A stretch of 64,000 nt of DNA from JBGSYJ01 sp041748075 (GCA_041748075.1 JBGTDX010000127.1:37425-101424), one strand, 5' to 3'. Positions 31,143 through 39,988 are shown, counted from the stretch's first letter. Numbers and translations: made by a program. The notes: generated by a model not told the origin, from the letters alone.

Positions 31143-31508
31143 TCAGTTCACCTCGTCGATGCATTTGCGAATGGTGCTCAGTAGATTGTCGATCTCGAAG
31201 GGTTTGGACACGATTGCGCGAACGCCCTCGAGATCAGTACTGTCGAGTTTCGACATTGCCGCAGTCATGACGATGACTTTAGGTAGCAGATCGGGGCGGG
31301 TCATTCTGAGGGTCTCGATGACTTCGAAACCGGTCGCCAGCGGCATCATGAGATCGAGAATGATGGCATCGTAGGCGCCAACCTCGAGCTTGACCAACGC
31401 ATCCTGGCCGTCGGGCGATTCTTCGACCTCGATACCTTCACGTTCGAGAATTTTCGACACGAGTCGCCGAATCGCGTCGTTGTCATCGATGATCAGAACG
31501 GTTCCCAC
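31143..31508 (-). CDS. Single-domain response regulator (CheY-like)
   Basis: The 121-residue receiver has the acidic pocket VLIIDDNDA, the phospho-acceptor Asp in AIILDLMMPLATGFEV, Thr/Ala in VIVMTAAMS and the Lys in IVSKPFEIDNLL. There is no output domain. It is convergent with the preceding kinase gene, separated by 1 nt, and likely belongs to the same signalling block. Confidence 0.9.
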   Translation of the reverse strand: MGTVLIIDDNDAIRRLVSKILEREGIEVEESPDGQDALVKLEVGAYDAIILDLMMPLATGFEVIETLRMTRPDLLPKVIVMTAAMSKLDSTDLEGVRAIVSKPFEIDNLLSTIRKCIDEVN

Positions 31509-31567
31509 TCAAATCACACTCAGCAATATCTTTACCAGAGTGAATTCGACTGCTCTCCACGCGTTCC

Positions 31568-32317
31568 TCAGTTGCCCGCTCGCCCGCGGTAACTCGCCTC
31601 GAGCAGAACAGCCGCTGCGGAAGCCACATTGAGCGATTCGACTTTCCCGGAGGTGGGGATACGGATTCTTGTGGACGCGGCCGCCAGTACGTCGGAAACG
31701 CCGCTCCCTTCGCTCCCGAACACGAGTAATGCGGAATTGGCTGGGGGTGGGATCGGATCGCCTGATCCATCCGCTGCGAACAGGGGAAGGTGCAGTTCGG
31801 CCGCGAGCTCCAGTATGGAGGTCCGCGTCGTCCTGGCAGTCGGAACGCAGAGAATGGCAGAGGCGGACGCACGGATCGCCTTCGGTCCGAAGGCATCGGC
31901 ACTCTCTTCGGTCAGCAGTACACCGGCCGCCTCGAAGGCGGCGGCAAGGCGGATGATTACCCCGACGTTTCCAGGGTCCTGGACCCCATCGAGGACCACC
32001 GTCAGGCCGCCGGAGCTGAGGATCGTGCGAGGGGATATGACCGGGCGTTCAAAGAGTCCGATGATCCCCTGTGGATGAACGGTCTCTGAGAGCGATCGGA
32101 AGAGCGGCTCGGAAAAGCGGAGCAGTGGGGCAGATGTCGCGATGATCGAGGCATCGGGGGAGAGGGCGACTGCCAGAGGCTTCCAGCCGCGCTCGATTGC
32201 GTCCCGGATCTGTTTGGGGCCCTCGAGCACGATTTCGTTCCGGTGCGATGTATTCGCTTCGCGGATCCGCCTGAACCAGGCGCTCGAGCGACTGCTTATC
32301 TCCAGAGTCGTTTCCAT
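31568..32317 (-). CDS. TrmH/SpoU family RNA 2'-O-methyltransferase
   Basis: The 249-residue protein has an N-terminal substrate-binding region (NEIVLEGPKQIRDAIERGW) and the three SPOUT motifs: LDGVQDPGNVGVIIRLAAAF, LLVFGSEGSG and IRIPTSGKVESLNVASAAAVLLEA. It folds as a knotted SAM enzyme and methylates ribose in tRNA or rRNA; the exact target (TrmH, RlmB or TsnR type) cannot be decided. ATG 32317 is preceded by AGGAAAG. The longer upstream frame overlaps the aminotransferase gene and is not needed. Confidence 0.9.
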   Translation of the reverse strand: METTLEISSRSSAWFRRIREANTSHRNEIVLEGPKQIRDAIERGWKPLAVALSPDASIIATSAPLLRFSEPLFRSLSETVHPQGIIGLFERPVISPRTILSSGGLTVVLDGVQDPGNVGVIIRLAAAFEAAGVLLTEESADAFGPKAIRASASAILCVPTARTTRTSILELAAELHLPLFAADGSGDPIPPPANSALLVFGSEGSGVSDVLAAASTRIRIPTSGKVESLNVASAAAVLLEASYRGRAGN

Positions 32318-32427
32318 CTGTCTTTCCTGCGATGCCGCAGAACCCCGCAGCTGCCGGCTCGTGCACTGGTGCGAGTTTAGCGGATGATTTGAGTAGTTCT
32401 GTACAATACCGGGGACTCGGAGCTGAT

Positions 32428-33636
32428 TTGAAGATCGCGACAGAACAACCCACCATCCGGTTCGCTGAGCGAGTGACTTCCATGGAGGCGTCTCCAACGC
32501 TCGCCATCTCCGCGCGCGCGCAGGAACTGGTTCGCTCCGGTATTGACGTCATCGATTTCGCCCCGGGAGAACCGGACTTTCGGACCCCGGACTTCATCGG
32601 AGAGGCGGCCAAACGAGCCATCGACGAGGGTCACACCCGGTACACGGCGGCGGCGGGTTGCGCCGAGCTTCGGGAAGCGATCGCTGACTATTACAACCGC
32701 AGGTATCGATGTGCGCTCAAGCCGTCGAATGTGATAGCGGGCACCGGGGGCAAGCAGGAACTTTTCAATATCATGCTCGCACTCGTGTCCGAGGGTGACG
32801 AGGTGATCATCCCGGTGCCGTACTGGGTGAGCTTTCCGGACCAGGTGAGCTTTGCGGGAGGGCGTCCGGTTTACGCGCGAACGGATCCGGAAAACCGGTT
32901 CCGGCCGACCGTGGACATCATCGAAAAGGCGATGAGCTCCAGGACCCGTGGTGTCATCATCAACTCTCCCTGCAACCCGAGTGGTGCCGTGATTGCTGAA
33001 TCGGAGCTCGCGAAGATCATCGAGCTTTGTCATTCGCGGGAGCTCTTTCTGATTTTCGATGAGACGTACGAATTTTTCGTTTACGACGGTCAGACGCACG
33101 TCTCCGCTGCCCGATGGTTTGCAGACTATCCCGAGACAGTGATCGTGGTGAACTCGGTCTCGAAGACGTTCGCGATGACCGGATGGAGGCTCGGCTATGC
33201 CATAGCCCATCCGGAAATCATCGGAGCGGCGGCCAAGATCCAGAGCCACTCGACGTCGAACCCCTGCTCCATCTCCCAGTACGCGGCGATCGAAGCTCTT
33301 CAGTCTGATGGCCGGGAGGTCCGCAGAATGCTCGAAGCGTACCTCGAGCGGCGCAGATGGCTGGTTCCCGCCCTTGGCAGCATTCCCGGAATCGAATGCG
33401 AGTTTCCGGATGGCGCTTTCTACATCTTTCCCTGCGTACGGGGCCTTTTCGGCCGCGACGGAATCACCAGCTCGCTCGACATAGCCAGATATCTGCTCGA
33501 CGAGGCCAGAGTCGCGGTCGTGCCCGGATCGGCGTTCGGTGACGACGACTACGTCCGAATCAGTTACGCCACATCCATAGAGCAGCTCCGGGAGGGCGTC
33601 GAACGCATCGACCGCGCCATTCAGGCCCTCGGATGA
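32428..33636 (+). CDS. Class I pyridoxal-phosphate aminotransferase (aspartate type)
   Basis: The 402-residue protein matches the bacterial aspartate aminotransferase Ib group: SPTLAISARAQELVRSGIDVIDF, GEPDFRTP, YTAAAGCAELREAI, FDETYEFFVYDG, and VNSVSKTFAMTGWRLGY with the PLP-binding lysine. The final arginine motif is in YVRISYAT. It transfers amino groups between aspartate or aromatic amino acids and 2-oxoglutarate. A TTG at 32428 gives the normal family N-terminus (RFAERVTSMEASPTLAIS); an ATG at 32481 would cut into it. Confidence 0.88.
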   Translation: MKIATEQPTIRFAERVTSMEASPTLAISARAQELVRSGIDVIDFAPGEPDFRTPDFIGEAAKRAIDEGHTRYTAAAGCAELREAIADYYNRRYRCALKPSNVIAGTGGKQELFNIMLALVSEGDEVIIPVPYWVSFPDQVSFAGGRPVYARTDPENRFRPTVDIIEKAMSSRTRGVIINSPCNPSGAVIAESELAKIIELCHSRELFLIFDETYEFFVYDGQTHVSAARWFADYPETVIVVNSVSKTFAMTGWRLGYAIAHPEIIGAAAKIQSHSTSNPCSISQYAAIEALQSDGREVRRMLEAYLERRRWLVPALGSIPGIECEFPDGAFYIFPCVRGLFGRDGITSSLDIARYLLDEARVAVVPGSAFGDDDYVRISYATSIEQLREGVERIDRAIQALG

Positions 33637-33722
33637 TGGACTCCTGATACGGGACGGGGAATCAAATCGCCCGGCTGCTCCGTTGTCAAAGCGGTCTATT
33701 CAGAGCTTCATCAGGAGAACTC

Positions 33723-34634
33723 GTGAGAAAACATTTTGCGGTAGCGCTCATTTGCGCAGTGGCGGCCCTCGGAGCCTCGGCACAGGCAACCTCAACCCCG
33801 GCGGCATCGGAAGGCGATCCCGTCATCATCAAATACGGAACGAGTGAAATCCGGAAGTCGGAGTTCGAGGCTGCAATCGATACCCTGCCGGCCGAGTACC
33901 AGGCATACGTCTCGGGCGCTGGAAAGCGGGCATTCGCGGAGGACTACCTCCGGATGAAGATGCTCGCTGCCGAAGCGGAGAAGAATGGCCTGGACAAAGA
34001 CGCCGAAGTGCAGGCGCAGTTGCGGCTGATGCGCGCGAACGCTCTGGCGAATGCGCAGCTCGGAAAACTCGAAGCGGGTATCACGATCAGCGACGCGGAG
34101 GTTCAGGCCGCTTACGACGCGAAGAAGAGCGAACTCGAACAGGCGAAAGCCCGCCATATCCTCATCGCTTTCCAGGGGAGCCCGGCTCTGCAGGCTGGAA
34201 AGCCTGACTTGACTGACGAGCAAGCCAGAGCCAAAGCCGAAGCGCTTCGCGCGAAAATCGTGGCCGGGACTGACTTCGCTGAAGTGGCGAAGGCGGAATC
34301 GGACGACGTAGGCTCCGGAGCCCGCGGGGGCGAGCTCGGCTCGTTCGGCCGTGGTCAGATGGTGGCGGAGTTCGACAAAGCGGTCTTCGAGGGTAAGGTG
34401 GGAGAGGTCGGTCCGGTCGTGAGAACTCAGTTCGGCTACCACCTCATCGAGGTCCAGGAGCGAGGTGCAGCACCCTTGGCAGAAGTCCGCGAGAGCATCG
34501 AAAAGGAGCTTCGGGAGAAGAAGCTTCAGGAGGTTCTCGAGGGAATGAAGGTCGCCTCGAAGGCGACGTTCGACGAGGCGTACTTCGGCTCTCCGGCCGC
34601 TCCGCCCGCCGCTCCTCCTTCGGCTTCGAACTGA
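33723..34634 (+). CDS. Exported parvulin-type peptidyl-prolyl isomerase
   Basis: The 303-residue protein has a signal peptide (residues 1-22, ASA-QA), an N-terminal helical SurA-like region (about 35-125) and a parvulin domain (about 130-250: KARHILIAF, FAEVAKAESDDVGSGARGGELGSFGRGQMV, GEVGPVVRTQFGYHLIEVQE). The C-terminus is a proline/alanine tail. It should fold proteins in the periplasm. The GTG start follows AGGAG. A strong hairpin terminator follows. Confidence 0.9.
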   Translation: MRKHFAVALICAVAALGASAQATSTPAASEGDPVIIKYGTSEIRKSEFEAAIDTLPAEYQAYVSGAGKRAFAEDYLRMKMLAAEAEKNGLDKDAEVQAQLRLMRANALANAQLGKLEAGITISDAEVQAAYDAKKSELEQAKARHILIAFQGSPALQAGKPDLTDEQARAKAEALRAKIVAGTDFAEVAKAESDDVGSGARGGELGSFGRGQMVAEFDKAVFEGKVGEVGPVVRTQFGYHLIEVQERGAAPLAEVRESIEKELREKKLQEVLEGMKVASKATFDEAYFGSPAAPPAAPPSASN

Positions 34635-34661
34635 CGGGCGACTCGGGAAGCACTGGTTTCG

Positions 34662-34686
34662 AAAGGCGGCCGGCAGGCCGCCTTTT
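34662..34686 (+). terminator. Intrinsic terminator after the parvulin gene
   Basis: AAAGGCGGCC (34662-34671) pairs perfectly with GGCCGCCTTT (34676-34685) over a GGCA loop, followed by TCTCGTTCTT. It is a compact GC-rich stem with a T-rich tail, 28 bp after the stop. Confidence 0.8.
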
Positions 34687-34703
34687 CTCGTTCTTCGCGA
34701 TTC

Positions 34704-34732
34704 TTGACTCCGTGCGCGCCACCACCTATTGT
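34704..34732 (+). promoter_or_regulatory. Predicted sigma-70 promoter with optimal 17-bp spacing
   Basis: TTGACT (34704-34709), a 17-bp spacer and TATTGT (34727-34732). The expected transcription start, about 7 bp after the -10 box, falls at the ATG of the next small gene (34740), so the message may be leaderless. No ribosome-binding site is visible. Confidence 0.55.
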
Positions 34733-34739
34733 TGCCGCC

Positions 34740-34955
34740 ATGGAAATCCCATCAAAAGTCTCTGTATTCAGCTCGATCCTGGAGGTCAAAGGCAAACCGG
34801 GCACGTTGATCGCGATCAATGATCTCGGCTTCTTCGAGGTCGCGCTCGAGGTCAAAGAGCGAAACCATACCGTGCTCTTTCCGATCTCCTCAACGGTACT
34901 GATCTTCAACGATCCGCTGCCGCAACCAACCGCGGAATTCGAAGTAGAGCGGTAA
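34740..34955 (+). CDS. Small conserved-looking hypothetical protein, probably leaderless
   Basis: The 71-residue protein is beta-strand rich (VSVFSSILEVKG, TLIAINDLGFFEVALEV, HTVLFPISSTVLIF) with no signal peptide or membrane helix. It resembles small single-domain beta proteins but I do not recognise the family. It has its own terminator-bounded unit: a terminator at 34662 and a good promoter directly before the ATG. The absence of a ribosome-binding site fits leaderless translation. Confidence 0.6.
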   Translation: MEIPSKVSVFSSILEVKGKPGTLIAINDLGFFEVALEVKERNHTVLFPISSTVLIFNDPLPQPTAEFEVER

Positions 34956-34968
34956 GGGGTCATCCCTT

Positions 34969-35000
34969 ATGACACCGTGGTTCTTTGCTCGCCACGATGG
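34969..35000 (+). repeat. Fragment of the ATGACACCGTGGTTC dispersed repeat
   Basis: ATGACACCGTGGTTC followed by CTCGCCACGATGG matches the right half of the inverted repeat at 6002-6050 and fragments at 39188 and 45115. It sits between the small hypothetical gene and tatC. Confidence 0.5.
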
Positions 35001-35049
35001 CCTTCCTGGCATTCCCTTGCTCAGGATGCCACGGGGCAATACCACCTGA

Positions 35050-35823
35050 CTACTCTTCCCGTTTCCTTCCGAAGATATACGCGATTCCGATTCCGAGAAG
35101 GTAGAGCAGGATCATCGGAACAGCCAGGGCCGACTGGGTGACGATGTCGGGAGTTGGCGTGATGATCGCCGCGAAGATGAAACTCAGGACGACGGCGTAC
35201 TTGAACTTCTGGATCAGGAACGCCGGCGTGACGATCCCGATCAGCGAGAGAAAGAGGATCAGGATCGGTGTCTCGAAGACGAGTCCCATGCCGAGAATGA
35301 GCTTGCTCGCGAACGAGAAGTAATCGTCGACGGTGATCACCGGCTGAAATCCTTCGCCCATGTTCACGAAGAACCGGGCGGCCATCGGCAGCAGAGTCCG
35401 GTATCCGAAGTAGCCCCCGGCTACGAACGAGAGCGTGGAGAAGATGATGAACGGGAGGGCAAATCGCTTTTCACGCTTGTACAGACCTGGGGAGATGAAG
35501 AGCCAGAGCTGCCAGAGAATGAAGGGCGAAGCGAGGAAGAGTCCCGCGAAAAACGCGACCTTCATGTAGAGGAAGAAGGGTGAGGTCACCCGTGTGTAAG
35601 CGAGCTGCTCACCTTCGGGCAGATACTGAATGATCGGTGCCTGAACCCACATGAAGATCTGTCTGGCAAAGTTCCAGCAGACACTGAATGCCAGGACCAT
35701 GGCCAGCAGCGAATACAGGATGCGCTTGCGGAGATCTTCGAGATGCTCGAGGAAGGACATCCTCGGGAGCTCATTCTCGTCCCCTTCGGCTTCAGAGCGT
35801 CCCAGGGCTTCGGCGGAATCCAT
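35050..35823 (-). CDS. tatC: Twin-arginine translocase subunit TatC
   Basis: The 257-residue protein has six membrane helices and the TatC hallmarks: MSFLEHLEDLRKRILYSL at the start and FASKLILGMGLVFETPILILFLSLIGIV with the conserved Glu, plus a Pro-rich last helix. It recognises twin-arginine signal peptides and forms the translocase with TatA. It starts 5 bp after tatA on the same strand, so they form one operon. Confidence 0.95.
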   Translation of the reverse strand: MDSAEALGRSEAEGDENELPRMSFLEHLEDLRKRILYSLLAMVLAFSVCWNFARQIFMWVQAPIIQYLPEGEQLAYTRVTSPFFLYMKVAFFAGLFLASPFILWQLWLFISPGLYKREKRFALPFIIFSTLSFVAGGYFGYRTLLPMAARFFVNMGEGFQPVITVDDYFSFASKLILGMGLVFETPILILFLSLIGIVTPAFLIQKFKYAVVLSFIFAAIITPTPDIVTQSALAVPMILLYLLGIGIAYIFGRKREE

Positions 35824-35827
35824 CGGG

Positions 35828-36067
35828 TCAGTCGCGATTCACGGTCGACGGAGGAGGGGTGGCTTCGGGCGGGGGCGGGACGCTCTTCCGATCCTCGAGG
35901 CGGACTTCTTCTTCCAGCGTGCTCTTCAGATCATTGGTCGCTCGTTTGAACTCGCCCATGGCCTTGCCGATCGACCGCCCGATGTCCGGGAGGCGTTTCG
36001 GCCCGAAGACGATCAAAGCGACGACAAAAATCATGATGAGCTCGGGGAACCCGAGTGAACCTAGCAT
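35828..36067 (-). CDS. tatA: Twin-arginine translocase subunit TatA/TatE
   Basis: The 79-residue protein has one N-terminal membrane helix (LGFPELIMIFVVALIVFGP), the conserved FGPKRLPDIGRSIGKAMGEFKRA amphipathic helix and an acidic, proline-rich tail. It forms the pore component of the Tat system with TatC encoded directly downstream. No separate TatB gene is visible, as is common outside the Proteobacteria. Confidence 0.93.
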   Translation of the reverse strand: MLGSLGFPELIMIFVVALIVFGPKRLPDIGRSIGKAMGEFKRATNDLKSTLEEEVRLEDRKSVPPPPEATPPPSTVNRD

Positions 36068-36150
36068 GGCCGCCTTTCCTTAGCCCCGCGGACCGGCATT
36101 AATTTGTAACCTCCGTGTAAACAGGCCAGAACGATCGAATACTCCACGCG

Positions 36151-36156
36151 TATAAT
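36151..36156 (+). promoter_or_regulatory. Perfect -10 box upstream of the S41 protease gene
   Basis: TATAAT at 36151-36156 lies 18 bp before the ATG at 36175, which would give a leader of only about 12 nt. No good -35 hexamer is found at 16-18 bp spacing, so an activator or extended element may help. Confidence 0.4.
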
Positions 36157-36174
36157 CAGTTAGAAAGCTTACTT

Positions 36175-37848
36175 ATGGCACACATCGAAAAGAAGCGGAA
36201 ATGGACCTACTCGATGACGCTGGTGACCGCGCTCCTCGGCGCGAGTCTGCTCGGCGGGCTCTATGGCGAGCGGCTCTTCGGCGCGCCGGTGCAAAACGAC
36301 TTTCAGGATCGCCTGAAAGAGTACACCGAGTTGCTCAGCGCCGCGTCCTTTTGGGCCGCCGAGGACATGGGAACCGAGAAGCTGGTCTACTCATCTGTGG
36401 ACGGAATGCTTCGTGCCCTCGATCCTCATTCCTCCTTCCTTCAGCCTACAGACTATGCCGAAATGCAGGATCGCCAGAAGGGAACGTTCTACGGTCTCGG
36501 AATTCTGGTGACCAAGAGAAATGATCAGGTGACCGTCATCACTCCGCTGGAGGGAACCCCTGCCTCCCGGCTCGGTATCCGCGCCGGCGACGTGATTTCC
36601 GAGGTCGAAGGGGTCAAGACCGACGAACTGTCGCTGGACGAGGTCGTCAAGAGGCTCAAAGGTGCCCGCGGAACGCCCGTGAGCATCAAGATCATCCGGG
36701 TCGGGATGAGCGAGCCGATTCCCCTGACCATCGTTCGCGAAGCGATCCCCACGAATTCAATCTCCAATGTCCTGATGGTTCAGCCGGGTATCGGCTACAT
36801 CCGCATCAAAGACTTCACGTACACGACCGTCCGTGAGCTCGAAGAAGCGCTCGATCGGCTTCGCGGCGAGGGAATGTCGCGTCTGATCCTCGATCTCCGC
36901 ATGAATCCCGGCGGACTGCTGGATGCGGCGGTAGGCGTCAGCGATCACTTCGTCGAAAAGGGCGACATGATCGTCTACACGAAAGGCAGGACGCCGGACT
37001 CGTTCCAGGAGTTCACGGCACCAGGAAAGCATGCGCCGATCGAAGTTCCCGTGATCGTTCTGATCAACCGTGGAAGTGCATCCGCATCGGAAATCGTGGC
37101 TGGAGCGATTCAGGACCACGACCGCGGGCTGGTCGTTGGGGAAACGAGCTGGGGCAAGGGACTTGTGCAGAGTGTCTATACGCTTCCCTACGGTGCCGGC
37201 CTCGCGCTCACGACATCGAAGTACTACACCCCCGCGGGTCGCAACATTCAACGGGACTACAGCTCCTTCTATGATTACTACGTGAGCGATGGCAGCTCGG
37301 AAGCTGGCGAGGTCCCACTGAAGGACCGGGAAATCTTCAGAACCGAGACCGGCCGTATCGTATACGGCGGCGGGGGCATCACCCCGGACCATATCGTCAA
37401 GCCCGTCGAGCTCTCGCGCGTGGTGCAGTTGCTCGAGGTGCGGAGCGCCATCTTCGATTACGCGGTTCTGTACGCTTCGAAGAATCCGCGGGTGGGGCGC
37501 GACGTGGCAGTCTCCGCGAAGATGATGGACGACTTCGTCGCACTGTCGGCCGAGAAGGGTATTGCGACGGCAGGCGAGATCCGGAAGGCACTGGAGAATC
37601 CGGTAGATCGTGAATTCGTCGAGCGGTCCCTTCGAGCTGAGATCGTAGCGGCGCGGTTTGGATACGACGCTTCGTATCCGATCAGACTGCAGGGTGACAA
37701 CCAGGTTGCCCGAGCCATCGAGTTGCTTCCGGAGGCGGCGAAGCTTGCTACCGCGGCGCGCGATCACCGCAATGGCGTGCTCGTGGAAGCGGCCCCCGGA
37801 GCAAGGAGTCGTCGTCAGGCTGCGGAGAATGTTCCGGCTCCGAATTGA
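36175..37848 (+). CDS. S41 family C-terminal processing peptidase (CtpA type)
   Basis: The 557-residue protein has an N-terminal membrane anchor (about 12-32), an S41 N-terminal helical region (VDGMLRALDPHSSFLQP), a PDZ domain (about 100-185: GLGILVTKRNDQVTVITPLEGTPASRLGIRAGD) and the serine/lysine protease domain. The catalytic Ser301 is in INRGSASASEIV and Lys328 in GETSWGKGLVQ. About 150 residues beyond the protease domain are not recognised. It trims C-termini of envelope proteins. Confidence 0.93.
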   Translation: MAHIEKKRKWTYSMTLVTALLGASLLGGLYGERLFGAPVQNDFQDRLKEYTELLSAASFWAAEDMGTEKLVYSSVDGMLRALDPHSSFLQPTDYAEMQDRQKGTFYGLGILVTKRNDQVTVITPLEGTPASRLGIRAGDVISEVEGVKTDELSLDEVVKRLKGARGTPVSIKIIRVGMSEPIPLTIVREAIPTNSISNVLMVQPGIGYIRIKDFTYTTVRELEEALDRLRGEGMSRLILDLRMNPGGLLDAAVGVSDHFVEKGDMIVYTKGRTPDSFQEFTAPGKHAPIEVPVIVLINRGSASASEIVAGAIQDHDRGLVVGETSWGKGLVQSVYTLPYGAGLALTTSKYYTPAGRNIQRDYSSFYDYYVSDGSSEAGEVPLKDREIFRTETGRIVYGGGGITPDHIVKPVELSRVVQLLEVRSAIFDYAVLYASKNPRVGRDVAVSAKMMDDFVALSAEKGIATAGEIRKALENPVDREFVERSLRAEIVAARFGYDASYPIRLQGDNQVARAIELLPEAAKLATAARDHRNGVLVEAAPGARSRRQAAENVPAPN

Positions 37849-38078
37849 GCCGAAGCAGCCGGTAAGTTTTCCGCCCGTGGGCCACCGGATCGTGCCTCCC
37901 GTTCGGGGGGTGTGTCCGGTTCAGTGAGTGCCGGGCTGCTCCTGACGATATCTGCGGAATACTCCCGGCCCACTTCTCCTTCTCTGGCATCCTCACGGCG
38001 CCTTCGTCTTCGTTGACACGGGTGCATGCGAGTGCTAAGTTTCCGCCGCTTTTGCAAGAGTAGGAGAACCAGCTGGAT

Positions 38079-38366
38079 ATGGCCAATCTCGGACGCAAGT
38101 ACACCTGCTATAGCTGTCACACGAAGTTTTACGATCTCGGAAAACCCGAGCCTCTCTGTCCGAAGTGTGGCGCCGATCAGCGCGACGCAGAAGAGACTCC
38201 TCTCTACGTCACGGGAAGGAGCAAGCGCATCGTAGAGGAACCGGTAGATGAACCGGAGATCGACGAACCTGAACGGAGCACGCCTTCAGGTGACGATGAT
38301 GAGGACGAGATCATTCCGATCGAACCTGAAGAAGATACTGACGACGACGAAGAAGAAGAGCTCTGA
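38079..38366 (+). CDS. Small zinc-ribbon protein with acidic tail (FYDLN_acid, TIGR02300 family)
   Basis: The 95-residue protein begins with a four-cysteine ribbon (CYSCHTKFYDLGKPEPLCPKC), including the FYDL signature that names the family. It ends in a run of Asp and Glu. The family is widespread but uncharacterised. It sits alone between the S41 protease and lemA genes. Confidence 0.85.
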   Translation: MANLGRKYTCYSCHTKFYDLGKPEPLCPKCGADQRDAEETPLYVTGRSKRIVEEPVDEPEIDEPERSTPSGDDDEDEIIPIEPEEDTDDDEEEEL

Positions 38367-38426
38367 TCGATTTCTGAACACGCGTATCATGTCCGCTGCG
38401 CGAGCGTCGAGAACTGGGAGCGATAA

Positions 38427-39095
38427 ATGAAGAGAGCAGTTCGCAGTTCGAATGCCGGATTTGCAAAGGCCGGGCTTCTCGGATGCCTGGGAGTGCTGGT
38501 TGTCGGACTCGTCCTGTTTGCACTCTATGGAGTCGGTGTCTACAACCGGCTCGTCGGTCTCGACGAAGCCGTCAATCGGCAGTGGTCGCAGGTCGAGAAT
38601 CAGTACCAGCGACGGTTCGATCTGATCCCCAATCTGATCCGGACGGTCCAGGGCGCCGCGGATTTCGAACGAGGCACTCTGCAGGCAGTCATCGAGGCGC
38701 GGGCCCGGGTCGGGCAGGTTTCGATGCCGGCAGGGCCTCCCGGAGGCGCCGGTTCTCCCACCGCAAACCCGCAGGCGTTCCAGCAGTTCGAGGCGGCTCA
38801 GCAGGGTCTGACGAGCGCGCTGTCGAGACTTCTGGTCGTCGTCGAGCGCTATCCCGAGCTGAAGGCGAACCAGAACTTTCTCGAGCTTCAGTCGCAGCTC
38901 GAAGGTACGGAAAATCGCATTGCCGTCGAGCGAGGGCGATACAACGAGACTGCCCAGGCGTTCAACCAGGCGGTTCGCCGATTCCCGGCGAGTCTCATTG
39001 CCGGCATGATGGGCTTCAACCAGAAGGTGTACTTCCAGGCGACGGCGGGGGCTGAGCAGCCGCCTCCGGTCGAATTCGATTTCAGTACTCCGTGA
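38427..39095 (+). CDS. LemA family protein
   Basis: The 222-residue protein has an N-terminal membrane helix (LLGCLGVLVVGLVLFALYGV) and the LemA core: YNRLVGLDEAVNRQWSQVENQYQRRFDLIPNLI, YPELKANQNFLELQSQLEGTENRIAVERGRYNE and FPASLIAGMMGF. It forms a long helical bundle anchored in the envelope. It is followed by two TPM-domain genes, the usual LemA/TPM partnership, whose biochemical role is not settled. Confidence 0.92.
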   Translation: MKRAVRSSNAGFAKAGLLGCLGVLVVGLVLFALYGVGVYNRLVGLDEAVNRQWSQVENQYQRRFDLIPNLIRTVQGAADFERGTLQAVIEARARVGQVSMPAGPPGGAGSPTANPQAFQQFEAAQQGLTSALSRLLVVVERYPELKANQNFLELQSQLEGTENRIAVERGRYNETAQAFNQAVRRFPASLIAGMMGFNQKVYFQATAGAEQPPPVEFDFSTP

Positions 39096-39187
39096 CGAAG
39101 CGGCGGCTGCGCAATCTCGACTGGGTGAATACTTCGAGCACCGACATCCTTTGCCAGGCAAAGCGGCTGCTAGTGTTCGCTGTCCCG

Positions 39188-39208
39188 AGAATGACACCGT
39201 GGTTCATT
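39188..39208 (+). repeat. Dispersed repeat fragment supplying the start of a TPM gene
   Basis: AGAATGACACCGTGGTTCATT matches the ATGACACCGTGGTTC element at 34969 and 45115. Here its ATG is the likely start codon of the TPM gene. Confidence 0.45.
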
Positions 39209-39988
39209 CCGCCGCATCAGCGAACAATCTACTCTCTGCTCGTTCTTCTCGCGGCTCTTCTATCGACGCCACTGGCGGCGCTGGAGGTGCCACCGGCGCC
39301 TACGCAATGGGTGACCGACGCGGCGGGTATTCTCAGCTCCGACGAGCTCGCTGCACTGAATGACAGGCTTCGGACGTTCGAAGAGCGATCGGGAGCACAA
39401 TTCATCATCTACATCTTTCCGTCGCTCGAGGATGAATCGCTCGAGGACTTTTCGATCCGCGCGGCGGAGAAGTGGAAGGCCGGCCAGAAGAAATACGACA
39501 ACGGCCTGATCATCCTTCTGTTCATGAAGGAACAGAGGGTACGGATCGAGGTCGGCTACGGTCTCGAAGGCACGATGACGGATGCCTATTCCTCGCGAGT
39601 CATCCGGGACTACATCGCTCCCCACTTTCAGCGCGGCGATTATTCTTCCGGACTGAGCGCCGCGGTAGAGGCGATCATCGCACGGATCGAAGGCAGCGAG
39701 CCTCCCGTGCCCGTCGGAGGGCGACGGACCGGATCCGGCGGGTTGCTGAGCCTCGCTCCGCCGTTCATGATCCTTCTCATGTTCCTCCTCTTTGTTCTGC
39801 CGCTCCTGCTCTCCAAAGGGGGATGCGGCGGATGCTTGGCGCTTCCCATGTACTCAGGCGGAACGACCTTCCGCGGAGGGCGTGGAGGCTTCGGCGGGAG
39901 CCGCGGTGGCTTCGGCGGCGGAGGGTTCGGTGGATTTTCAGGCGGAGGCGGAGGATTCGGCGGTGGCGGTGCCAGCGGAGGTTGGTGA
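39191..39988 (+). CDS. TPM-domain envelope protein with Gly-rich tail (YgcG-like)
   Basis: The 265-residue protein has a signal peptide (hydrophobic stretch LLVLLAALLSTPLAAL), a TPM domain (WVTDAAGILSSDELAALNDRL, FIIYIFPSLEDESLEDFSIRAAEKWKAG, RVRIEVGYGLEGTMTDAYSSRVI), a membrane helix (PFMILLMFLLFVLPLLL) and a glycine-rich tail (GGFGGSRGGFGGGGFGG). It follows lemA directly. A GTG at 39092 overlapping the lemA stop would add 33 residues; the ATG at 39191 puts the signal peptide at the N-terminus and is preferred. Confidence 0.88.
   Translation: MTPWFIPPHQRTIYSLLVLLAALLSTPLAALEVPPAPTQWVTDAAGILSSDELAALNDRLRTFEERSGAQFIIYIFPSLEDESLEDFSIRAAEKWKAGQKKYDNGLIILLFMKEQRVRIEVGYGLEGTMTDAYSSRVIRDYIAPHFQRGDYSSGLSAAVEAIIARIEGSEPPVPVGGRRTGSGGLLSLAPPFMILLMFLLFVLPLLLSKGGCGGCLALPMYSGGTTFRGGRGGFGGSRGGFGGGGFGGFSGGGGGFGGGGASGGW

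Noticed and set aside
32402..32407. TACAAT as the -10 box of the aminotransferase gene
   Set aside because: No acceptable -35 hexamer at 16-18 bp; the closest, TTGAGT, is only 6 bp away.
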